A DNA stretch of 6,907 nt from an uncultured Collinsella sp. (GTDB taxonomy: Bacteria > Actinomycetota > Coriobacteriia > Coriobacteriales > Coriobacteriaceae), in the NCBI GenBank assembly GCA_902494545.1, contig CABUTP010000083.1:1-6907 (forward strand), given 5' to 3'. Position 1 is the stretch's first letter. Each line of letters begins with the position of its first letter. The translations under genes and the position numbers were made by a program. The notes under the pieces were generated by a model. It worked only from the letters and a program-made list of their open reading frames with translations, was not told the DNA's origin and did not search any database. Positions 1 to 5,284 of this stretch are shown piece after piece.

Positions 1-1032
1 GTACCCGGAAAACGAGAAATCGAACAAAATGGGGAACGAGGGCATCCAGCACGTGAACTTATTGCCGCCGATGCCGGGAAACGCCGCTGGGAAATCAAAC
101 GGAGTGACCTCTTGGTCCATGGTAGTGGGGACGATAGTGGTCGAGCCCGATTCCGCCTTTGCGGCCGGCGCGGTGACAACGGCCATGGGGGATGAGAGCG
201 TGTAGGTTTTGCCCTGATAGTCGAGCACAAAGCGCAGCTTGCATCCTTCCTCCAGAAGGCTCGACGCTGCATCGAGGAACGTGTCTTCGAGCGTGAACGT
301 CGCCAGATTATCCGAACCCGATGCACTGGCCTTGGCTTGGCCAATTTGCGTGACGGTTTCGGGCGAGCTACCCGTGGCGGGCATTACCTTGTTGATGCAC
401 AGCGTTGCCTGTCCACCCTGCGGCAGATGGGCCTGCACGGTAAAAGCGTGCGTGTTGGGCTGGTCGTTTGCTGCTTCGTCCGCTGGCATTGCCATGAACG
501 TAGCGTCGGCGTACTGGATGTCCCATTCGTCGAATGTGAGCTGGCGGAAGTACGGCTCGCCGTCGGAAAGCGGACGCGTGGGCGCGGTTATGGCGGTGCC
601 ACCCTGAATACGCGCGAGGGGAATCTCGACATCGCGGTAGCCTGCCATGTTAATGGAGATGCCGCCGTTAAAGTCGTACGCGTCGAGAAGCGTCGCCTCG
701 TCCACGTAGCCTTCCGAAAGCGGCGCGACCTCAAAGATGGCCGTGCCTTCGTCATCGGTAGTGGCGGTGAGCTGCTTGCCTGCGGCATAGCGCGACGTGA
801 GCGTGACCTGGGCACCCGCGATGGGGTTCATCTTGTTGGCGACATCGACCACGACCACGCCGAACATGGTGCGCGAAAGCACCAGGACCTTGAAGGGGTC
901 TTCTTCGTCGGCATAGGCTTCGGTGGGCGCGAACGGCAATATGAAGGCGTTTGCGCTTCCCGGCACGCGCGGCAACATAATGCTCGCTAACGAGGACGCT
1001 CCGGCGACAAGTAACGAACGGCGATCAAGCAT
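1..1032 (-). CDS. Exported protein with carboxypeptidase-regulatory-like domain (C-terminus beyond window)
   Basis: The frame is open for 344 codons from an ATG at 1032 to the left edge, so the stop lies outside. The start is preceded by GGGAG seven bases upstream. The N-terminus is a Tat-like signal: MLDRRSLLVAGASS holds a twin arginine at residues 4-5, followed by a hydrophobic segment. The likely cleavage is after AYA (residue 41), with SANA (residue 29) as an alternative. Residues about 57-105 (VVVVDVANKMNPIAGAQVTL, then TDDEGTAIFEV) look like a CarboxypepD-regulatory/transthyretin-type beta-sandwich, with the usual 'GAxVTL...T(D)xxG' pattern. The rest is beta-rich and unassigned, with a Gly-Ser-Thr stretch near residues 313-325. 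It probably acts outside the membrane or on the cell surface; no enzymatic motif is visible. The LuxR gene upstream on the same strand, 157 bases away, may regulate it. The fold call is moderately secure; the function is unknown. Confidence 0.8.
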   Translation of the reverse strand, partial: MLDRRSLLVAGASSLASIMLPRVPGSANAFILPFAPTEAYADEEDPFKVLVLSRTMFGVVVVDVANKMNPIAGAQVTLTSRYAAGKQLTATTDDEGTAIFEVAPLSEGYVDEATLLDAYDFNGGISINMAGYRDVEIPLARIQGGTAITAPTRPLSDGEPYFRQLTFDEWDIQYADATFMAMPADEAANDQPNTHAFTVQAHLPQGGQATLCINKVMPATGSSPETVTQIGQAKASASGSDNLATFTLEDTFLDAASSLLEEGCKLRFVLDYQGKTYTLSSPMAVVTAPAAKAESGSTTIVPTTMDQEVTPFDFPAAFPGIGGNKFTCWMPSFPILFDFSFSGY

Positions 1033-1138
1033 CTTGGGCTCCCATCCCGCAAGTATCGGTGGAAATAATCCAATTTTGCGAGAAGGCGCCCCGTGGCGGT
1101 AGTGCCGTTCAAGGGTCAAAATGTCCAAATTGAGCGCG

Positions 1139-1168
1139 CGAAAGCGTCAGGCCCCCGGGGCGCTTTCG
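1139..1168 (-). terminator. Hairpin between the LuxR gene and the exported protein gene
   Basis: A perfect 8-bp stem, CGAAAGCG (1161-1168 read on minus) with CGCTTTCG (1139-1146), encloses a 14-base GC-rich loop. It begins 22 bases after the LuxR stop. No U-run follows the stem on the minus strand, so this is not a textbook intrinsic terminator. It could be a partial terminator, an mRNA-stabilising stem or a processing site between the two minus-strand genes. Confidence 0.4.
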
Positions 1169-1189
1169 ATATGCTGGGTAGTCTGGCCT

Positions 1190-2194
1190 CTAGCGCAACA
1201 TGTGGGCAACCAGCTCGGCGCGAGTTCCGATACCAAGCTTGGCATACACTCCTGATAGGCGGTTTTTGACGGTGCCCGGCGATACTCCCATATGGCGTGC
1301 GATTTCGGCGTTGGTCCACCCACGACAGGCGAGCATGGCCATGGTGAATTCTGTGGTCGTTAGATTGTCGGCTACGTCCTCGCCCGAATCGGGGTTGTGG
1401 ATGCGTCGCCAGCCGTAGCTGAATCGATACGTGATCTCGATGATGCGTGCGAAATCGTCAGGGTATTGCGATTTTAGGCATGCCTCGATGAGTCCCTGCA
1501 AAAGGCCGTGGTGCTCGCCAATGAGCTCGATAAGGCCGTCGGGGCGCGCAATGTTCCAAGCGGCTCCGAAGTGCGTTTTTGCGGCGTCGACGTCTTTGAG
1601 ACTCATGCATGCCATGGAAGCTGCCAGGTGCAGGAACAGCTCTGAGATGGGATAACTTCCCTGTTTCATGATCAGGGCGTTTTCCGCCATGCCCAGACTG
1701 CGGCCATATTCGCCGCGCAGGTACAGGGCATGCGCCATCACGTAGCTGGCGAACAGGCGCAGGCCTTCGGGCAGATGCGCCGCAAGTGGATAAAACTCTT
1801 CGGCGGAATGCGGGGAAGGTAAGTGCAGCAGGACGCTCGCGGCGGAGGCGAACAGGATATGCATGGCGTGGACGGCAGGCGATTCCTCGTCAGGTGGCGT
1901 ATCGAGGACGCCCGCAAGGCAACGGCGGGCATCGGCGATACGGTTGAGCGATAGACTGGCATATCCGCAGATAAAGCATGCGGAATAGCGCAATGCGGGG
2001 TCGGTGGCGTCAAGATGGGGGCGTGCTGTCTCGGCGGCGAGCGTGGCCTGACCGCGAAAGTACAGCGCTTCTGCCGTGGCGATGGTGTGCGAATCGGGGT
2101 CGGAAATGCCTGCAACCGCAGCGTCAATCTGCCCCGGCACAAAGGCAGTGCACATCAACGGCATGGGAATGCGCGGGTAGCCATCGCAGTCCAT
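1190..2194 (-). CDS. LuxR-type transcriptional regulator with TPR-like N-terminal region
   Basis: The predicted product is 334 residues. The C-terminus (about 277-334) is a clear LuxR/GerE HTH: LTTTEFTMAMLACRGWTNAE, then IARHMGVSPGTVKNRL and a VYAKLGIGTRAELVAHML tail, with the recognition helix around VSPGTVKNRLSGVYAKL. Residues about 38-240 are helical with TPR/MalT-like spacing (HALYLRGEYGRSLGMAENAL), so the N-terminus probably senses or scaffolds a partner. There is no receiver domain, no membrane helices and no Walker A motif. I chose the ATG at 2194 because GGGAG lies seven bases upstream. A TTG at 2221 would add nine residues but has no evident ribosome binding site. It is a cytoplasmic DNA-binding regulator whose target is unknown. 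The exported protein gene immediately downstream on the same strand is the obvious candidate target. Confidence 0.9.
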   Translation of the reverse strand: MDCDGYPRIPMPLMCTAFVPGQIDAAVAGISDPDSHTIATAEALYFRGQATLAAETARPHLDATDPALRYSACFICGYASLSLNRIADARRCLAGVLDTPPDEESPAVHAMHILFASAASVLLHLPSPHSAEEFYPLAAHLPEGLRLFASYVMAHALYLRGEYGRSLGMAENALIMKQGSYPISELFLHLAASMACMSLKDVDAAKTHFGAAWNIARPDGLIELIGEHHGLLQGLIEACLKSQYPDDFARIIEITYRFSYGWRRIHNPDSGEDVADNLTTTEFTMAMLACRGWTNAEIARHMGVSPGTVKNRLSGVYAKLGIGTRAELVAHMLR

Positions 2195-2220
2195 CTTCCA
2201 TCTCCCATCAGGTGGCAACA

Positions 2221-2340
2221 ATGCAGCAATTGTACTCCTGTTGCTCGGGACTGGAATTTGTGGGTATCGCCTACGATTATGCCGAACGTATAAAGGAAGA
2301 GTCTATTGTCGATGCTCCCAAGGTGGCTACCGAAGCCTAG
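2221..2340 (+). CDS. Possible 39-residue small protein
   Basis: An ATG at 2221 follows AGGTGG with a five-base gap. It opens a 39-codon frame beginning MQQLYSCCSGLEFVGI, with an acidic/basic C-terminal half (AYDYAERIKEES, then VDAPKVATEA). Codons in the second half look like real coding, but the frame is too short to judge. It diverges from the LuxR gene, and its TAG stop (2338-2340) overlaps the TAG of the minus-strand gene on its right through a shared CTAG. It could be a genuine small protein, the 3' remnant of a lost gene, or chance. I do not recognise it. Confidence 0.25.
   Translation: MQQLYSCCSGLEFVGIAYDYAERIKEESIVDAPKVATEA
2229..2257 (-). promoter_or_regulatory. Weak candidate promoter for the LuxR gene
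   Basis: On the minus strand TACAAT (2234-2229) is a good -10 hexamer, 35 bases from the chosen ATG. With a 17-base spacer the -35 would be ATTCCA (2257-2252), which matches TTGACA at only three positions. This is a tentative call. Confidence 0.25.
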
Positions 2341-2717
2341 CTGACCTCGACATTCGGAAAAATTGCCACCCCTGTAAAAAACTCTGCCGCAGCGATGGGA
2401 AACGCATCTTCTGGGCATTCTGTCGTCTCCAGCCAGCGCTGGACTGCTGCTGTCGCCTGCGCGTTGGCGAGCGGGGCGTGGGGACCGTCCGGCGACCAGC
2501 GGTGACGGGCGAGCCCTGCCGCGTGCGTGGGCCTCCATCGGCGTAGACCCATGACCCGCATGGCATCGGAGAGGTCCACCATGGCGTTCAGGACCTTACC
2601 GTCCGGCACGTCCAGCCTAGCGGCTCTCTTGAACCCGAGGTCGAAGAGGACGTTGTACAAGGCATATGGGGCCGAGCGGAAGTGGATCAAAAGAGCGTTA
2701 CTTGACGTTTCATGCAT
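2337..2717 (-). CDS. Hypothetical protein of 126 residues
   Basis: This ORF starts at the ATG at 2717; an in-frame TGA a few codons upstream rules out a longer form. A weak GGGGCGG lies about eight bases before the ATG. Codon choice is consistent with coding (mostly G/C-ending), and no opposite-strand frame is as convincing. The product is soluble, with no signal peptide or membrane helix. Its features are an N-terminal segment with FDLGFKRAARLDVPDGK, a basic Trp/Arg/His stretch (MGLRRWRPTHAAGLARHRW, about residues 55-73), an Ala-rich helix with QRWLE, and a hydrophobic end (AAEFFTGVAIFPNVEVS). I do not recognise a family. It is flanked by a promoter region diverging toward padR and by a convergent small ORF. 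It could be an intact small protein or a fragment of a larger one. Confidence 0.55.
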   Translation of the reverse strand: MHETSSNALLIHFRSAPYALYNVLFDLGFKRAARLDVPDGKVLNAMVDLSDAMRVMGLRRWRPTHAAGLARHRWSPDGPHAPLANAQATAAVQRWLETTECPEDAFPIAAAEFFTGVAIFPNVEVS

Positions 2718-2783
2718 AATGCCAACCGCCCCGCGACATCACGTTCGCAGCGCGCAGGGGCCGGAGAATCTTCACGATGAGAG

Positions 2784-2812
2784 TTGACGTCTAATACCTT
2801 GCATCGTATAGT
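2784..2812 (+). promoter_or_regulatory. Promoter of the padR operon
   Basis: TTGACG (2784-2789), a 17-base spacer and TATAGT (2807-2812) form a near-consensus sigma-70-type promoter. Transcription would start near 2819, giving a leader of about 30 bases before the padR ATG, which carries a strong AGGAGG. Confidence 0.8.
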
Positions 2813-2830
2813 GTGTATAGCATAGTATAT
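2794..2830 (+). promoter_or_regulatory. Candidate PadR operator overlapping the -10 box
   Basis: ATAC (2794-2797) and GTAT (2806-2809) are inverted with an 8-base gap, the 4-8-4 spacing typical of PadR operators. Further TATA-containing repeats follow at 2816-2819 and 2826-2830. The sites cover the -10 hexamer and start point, so bound PadR would block its own promoter. The match is by pattern only. Confidence 0.45.
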
Positions 2831-2849
2831 GACGAGAGGAGGTGTGCGG

Positions 2850-3170
2850 ATGGAGGCACAGATGAAGCGCGGCTTCCTGGAGGCCTGCGTGCTCGCGGCC
2901 GTCTCCGGCGAGGAGTCCTACGGCTATCAGATCGTGAAGGACGTACCGGCGAGCATGGGGCTCACGGAGTCGACGCTCTACCCGCTGCTCAAGCGCCTGG
3001 AGAAGGCCGGGTGCATCACGGCGCGCTCCGCCGAGCACAACGGGCGGCTGCGCCGGTATTACCGCATCACGGACGACGGGCGAGCGCGCATCGAGGAGTT
3101 CCTGGCCGAGTGGCCGTCCGTACGGGAGATTTACGCATACGTTGAGGGGGCGCACCATGACGCGCGATGA
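2850..3170 (+). CDS. PadR-family transcriptional regulator
   Basis: The product is 106 residues, the usual size of short (subfamily 2) PadR proteins. It is a winged-helix repressor that binds inverted repeats as a dimer. Visible family marks are the YGYQIVKDV helix (residues 24-32), the recognition helix and wing lead-in ESTLYPLLKRLEKAGCI (40-56), and the wing/strand segment RLRRYYRITDDGR (66-78). I chose the ATG at 2850 because AGGAGGT ends six bases upstream; an in-frame ATG at 2829 has no such site. The 3' end overlaps the next gene by 14 bases, so the two are translationally coupled. PadR followed by a DUF1700/HAAS membrane protein is a common arrangement in Firmicutes and Actinobacteria, where PadR usually represses its own operon in response to membrane or antimicrobial stress. 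The effector here is unknown. Confidence 0.93.
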   Translation: MEAQMKRGFLEACVLAAVSGEESYGYQIVKDVPASMGLTESTLYPLLKRLEKAGCITARSAEHNGRLRRYYRITDDGRARIEEFLAEWPSVREIYAYVEGAHHDAR

Positions 3171-3780
3171 GTTCCTGGGCCGGTTGGGCGAGCTGCTCGC
3201 CTGCCTGCCGGCCGAGCAGGTGGAGGAGACCAAAGCGTTCTATGCGGAGGCCATCGCCGACCGCATGGAGGACGGTATGAGCGAGGAGGAGGCCGTGGCC
3301 GCCATGGGCGCCCCCGGCGAGGTTGCCGAGGCCACGCTCGACGACCTGCCCGCCGTGCCGCGCGCGATCGCGAGGACGCGCCGGCGCGGCACCGCGCTGC
3401 TGTGGGTGCTGGCCATCGTGGGCTCCCCGGTGTGGGTGCCGCTGCTCGCCGCCTTCGCCGCCGTGGCCGTCACGGTCTATATCTGCATCTGGCTGCTGGC
3501 GCTCTGTGTGTGGATCGTCGCGGCGGCACTCGGGGGCGTGGGAGTAGTTGAGCTCCTGCTTGCCGTAAGCGGCGTCACCATCGGCCACTTCCCGTACGCC
3601 CTCGCCTCGGCGGGCGTGGGGCTCGGCCTCGTCGGCGTGGCGCTCTTCGTTGGTGCTGGCGCTTGGGCCGCCTCAAAACAAATTGCGCGCCTCTCGGCGC
3701 TCTGGGCGAGGAAGGCCGCCTCGCCCTTCTGGAAGGGTAGAGGCGAGAAGGGCGGCGTTGCCGCGCATCTCGCGGCGTAG
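3157..3780 (+). CDS. DUF1700/HAAS-type membrane protein
   Basis: The product is 207 residues, starting at the ATG at 3157 after GAGGGGG with a six-base gap and overlapping padR by 14 bases. The N-terminus (1-65) is the conserved HAAS-like helical module: MTRDEFLGRLGELLACLP, a run of acidic helices, then MSEEEAVAAMGAPGEVA, which matches the family pattern of 'G-hairpin-EEA-A--LG-P-E-A'. Residues about 80-172 form three or four hydrophobic segments (80-103, 104-126, 127-142, 147-170). A basic tail follows (KGRGEKGG). It is an inner-membrane protein whose cytoplasmic N-terminal module is thought to contact the partner PadR or other proteins. GC content is high: a hand count of 3241-3300 gives 41 of 60. 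No catalytic motif is seen. Confidence 0.88.
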   Translation: MTRDEFLGRLGELLACLPAEQVEETKAFYAEAIADRMEDGMSEEEAVAAMGAPGEVAEATLDDLPAVPRAIARTRRRGTALLWVLAIVGSPVWVPLLAAFAAVAVTVYICIWLLALCVWIVAAALGGVGVVELLLAVSGVTIGHFPYALASAGVGLGLVGVALFVGAGAWAASKQIARLSALWARKAASPFWKGRGEKGGVAAHLAA

Positions 3781-3795
3781 AAAGGAGTGAGTACC

Positions 3796-4077
3796 ATGAC
3801 CAGCGCGAAGAAGATCTACCTCGCCGTGGCGGGCGGGCTCGTTGCCGCGGGTGTTGTCCTCGCGGGCATTGGCTTTATCGCTTCGGGTTTCGACCCGGCC
3901 GTGTTCACAACCCAAATCGACACGCGCGACAGCACCATCGTGCTCGGCGGCGTCGATGTGGACGACCCGACGGGCCTCCCCCTCATCGAGCAGCTCGCCG
4001 GAATCGGCGAGGTCGACACCTCCGGCATCACCGCGTCCGAGTCCCCTGCTGCCCCGGAGGCGCCCACCGCTCCCTAA
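3796..4077 (+). CDS. Short membrane-anchored protein, third gene of the padR operon, probably truncated
   Basis: The product is 93 residues from the ATG at 3796, with AAAGGAG eight bases upstream and 15 bases after the previous stop. It has a positively charged start (MTSAKK) and one membrane helix (about 7-30). A predicted extracytoplasmic segment follows (FDPAVFTTQIDTRDSTIVLG, then DDPTGLPLIEQLAGIGEV) with a Pro/Ala/Glu tail ending PEAPTAP. The third gene of such operons often encodes a longer anchored protein with a DUF4097 beta-solenoid domain. Here nothing follows the proline-rich linker, and the IS481 remnant begins only a few bases after the stop. I therefore infer that the globular part was lost, though a naturally short protein cannot be excluded. 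The stop itself is clean, with no frameshift visible. Confidence 0.75.
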   Translation: MTSAKKIYLAVAGGLVAAGVVLAGIGFIASGFDPAVFTTQIDTRDSTIVLGGVDVDDPTGLPLIEQLAGIGEVDTSGITASESPAAPEAPTAP

Positions 4078-4080
4078 GCA

Positions 4081-4365
4081 TAGCGCACCCGGCGCCAGCC
4101 CGGGTGGGGCGAGCGGCAGTGACGAGCGCGCCTCGCGGACCCGGTTCTCGATCTCGCGCGGTGTGGACCTCGCGAGCCTGCGCGGGCGGCTACTGCGGTC
4201 GGACATGGGCTCTCCGGACCTGCTGCGGCGCAGCCACTTGCTCGCCGTCTGGCGGCTGACGCCCATCTGACGCGCGGTCTCGGCGACGCCGAGGCCGGAC
4301 TCTATGCGCGAGACGAGCGTCTCGCGCCCCCTCGGGGTGAGCCTTGCGTTAGGATGTTGCTCCAT
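4081..4365 (-). pseudogene. IS481-family transposase, N-terminal fragment
   Basis: The start is an ATG at 4365 with AGAGGAG eight bases upstream. The first ~95 residues match the IS481 transposase N-terminus: NARLTPRGRETLVSRIESG, the HTH LGVAETARQMGVSRQTASKW (residues 25-44), and the linker DRSSRPRRLARSTPREIENR. The similarity stops near 4081, where the reading frame continues without a stop to 3673. From there it merely reads the opposite strand of the padR operon's third gene and the end of the DUF1700 gene, so those residues are not transposase. The whole DDE catalytic domain is missing, so the fragment cannot transpose. It might still be translated as an HTH protein with a nonsense tail. 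Confidence 0.8.
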
Positions 4366-4420
4366 GGGAGGGCTCCTCTGCTGTTCGTCTAGACAACTCA
4401 CAGCATGTGGGAGCCCTCCC
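4366..4420 (-). repeat. 11-bp inverted repeat covering the transposase ribosome binding site
   Basis: GGGAGGGCTCC at 4366-4376 and GGAGCCCTCCC at 4410-4420 are perfectly complementary, with a 33-base loop. In a transcript that enters the element from outside, the stem would include part of the Shine-Dalgarno and sit directly against the AUG. This resembles the structures that protect IS10 and IS50 transposase genes from read-through transcription. Confidence 0.7.
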
Positions 4421-4480
4421 TATTTGTCACTACCCAGGTGTAAACAACCTATTGGCACAGAACAGCTAGAACAACCGATG

Positions 4481-4521
4481 CCGCCTCACTGCGCCGAGAA
4501 ACCCCCGGCGCCGTGAGGCGG
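4481..4521. repeat. Strong GC-rich hairpin outside the IS remnant
   Basis: CCGCCTCAC (4481-4489) pairs perfectly with GTGAGGCGG (4513-4521). After one T/C mismatch, GCGCCG (4491-4496) pairs with CGGCGC (4506-4511), leaving a nine-base loop. That gives 15 paired positions with one mismatch. Neither side has a T-run, so a classical intrinsic terminator is unlikely. It may still insulate the protease cassette from upstream transcription, or be a dispersed palindromic repeat. The surrounding 4447-4620 shows no gene. Confidence 0.7.
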
Positions 4522-4621
4522 GCGGCGGAGTGAGCCAACAGCAAAGCCATGCCGCTATTAGTAGCCTGTCGCCAGCAATCTGCAAGTCACTAGCACCCCA
4601 CAGCCGTGCCGGCAGCATCCC

Positions 4622-4651
4622 TTGGTCGCCATATCAGCCGCACGGTATAAT
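4622..4651 (+). promoter_or_regulatory. Promoter of the membrane protein/protease cassette
   Basis: TTGGTC (4622-4627) and a perfect TATAAT (4646-4651) are separated by 18 bases. The start point would be near 4658, giving an ~85-base leader before the GTG at 4742. A small palindrome, TGGTTgAACCA (4668-4678), lies just downstream of the start point and could be an operator. Confidence 0.72.
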
Positions 4652-4741
4652 CTATCCATCGATATATTGGTTGAACCATGGTGTCTCTGCTGTGACCATA
4701 AACCTCCGCAAGACGCTAGGACCTTGTTCTAAGGAGATCTG

Positions 4742-5284
4742 GTGGAGAAAGGTCAAGAGAACCCACCACAAGACCAGGCGCTTGCCCATAGAGTCAGGTG
4801 GGCTGACCTCGACAGCGTATTCGAGCACATGGGCGACAATACTAGCGTTGGAGAGGCAAGTAACGGCATCCACCTCATAAATGACCGGGAGCACGTCGCC
4901 GTGCGCCAGGACCACGAGGTTCGCATCCCCAATGAATACCTGCAGGAATCATACGTCGGACAGCGCGACAGCGACCTGAGAAAAGCAAGGGAGATGCTCC
5001 TTCAGGCCAAGCAGGAGCGCCCTTCCTACAAACCTGACATCCTTTTAGGTCTTGCGACAACGTTCCTGGGCTGGTTTCTCGGGGGTTTGTCGTCATCTGT
5101 CAATCTCGCATCTTTGCCCGGCATCTTGATGCTCTGCGTAGCACCGTGTGGCGCAGTAGGACTCTTTGTCGCTTTTATCTTTATCCGAAAAGAAGAGAAG
5201 CAGGGCAAATCTGATCTGGCCGAGCGCGTCCTAGAACACCTGGCGGATCCCGATGACAAGGAGACCAAGACCGATGAACATTAA
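4742..5284 (+). CDS. Two-helix membrane protein of unknown function, partner of the protease
   Basis: The product is 180 residues from a GTG start at 4742, chosen because AAGGAG (4731-4736) lies five bases upstream. Residues 1-98 are hydrophilic and charged, with no recognised domain. A probable amphipathic or coiled helix (DLRKAREMLLQAKQER, 78-93) leads to two membrane helices, about 99-120 (DILLGLATTFLGWFLGGLSS) and 127-148 (GILMLCVAPCGAVGLFVAFI). A charged tail follows (RKEEKQGK, then DLAERVLEHLADPDDKETK). Two helices joined by a short loop place both ends on the same side, most likely in the cytoplasm given the basic RK after helix 2. The gene ends inside the start of the protease gene, so the two are co-translated. 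I recognise no family. The protein may anchor, inhibit or be cut by the protease; all three are inference. Confidence 0.85.
   Translation: MEKGQENPPQDQALAHRVRWADLDSVFEHMGDNTSVGEASNGIHLINDREHVAVRQDHEVRIPNEYLQESYVGQRDSDLRKAREMLLQAKQERPSYKPDILLGLATTFLGWFLGGLSSSVNLASLPGILMLCVAPCGAVGLFVAFIFIRKEEKQGKSDLAERVLEHLADPDDKETKTDEH

Larger units (their letters stand above)
4081..4446 (-). mobile_element. Remnant of an IS481-family insertion sequence (5' end only)
   Basis: This comprises the transposase start plus its upstream non-coding end. The left tip is placed at 4446 because the minus strand there reads TGTTTACACCTGGGTAGTG, and IS481 ends begin with TGT. That boundary is a guess; no partner terminal repeat is visible because the other end of the element is deleted. 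It abuts the 3' end of the padR operon's third gene. Confidence 0.55.

Noticed and set aside
337..990. A 217-codon plus-strand frame inside the exported protein gene
   Set aside because: The opposite strand encodes a continuous protein with a signal sequence and recognisable fold. This frame has no ribosome binding site or family pattern.
1139..1168. Calling the stem a standard intrinsic terminator
   Set aside because: No T-run follows on either strand; it is listed only as a tentative terminator/hairpin.
3067..3588. A 173-codon minus-strand frame rich in His, Arg and Gly
   Set aside because: It is antisense to padR and the DUF1700 gene; such long shadow frames are common in high-GC coding DNA.
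3673..4401. A 242-codon minus-strand frame read as one protein
   Set aside because: Only the part above about 4081 resembles a transposase. The remainder is the opposite strand of two well-supported plus-strand genes.
4678..4695. A five-codon ATG...TGA mini-ORF in the leader of the cassette
   Set aside because: It has no ribosome binding site and no run of regulatory codons, so a leader-peptide attenuator is not supported.
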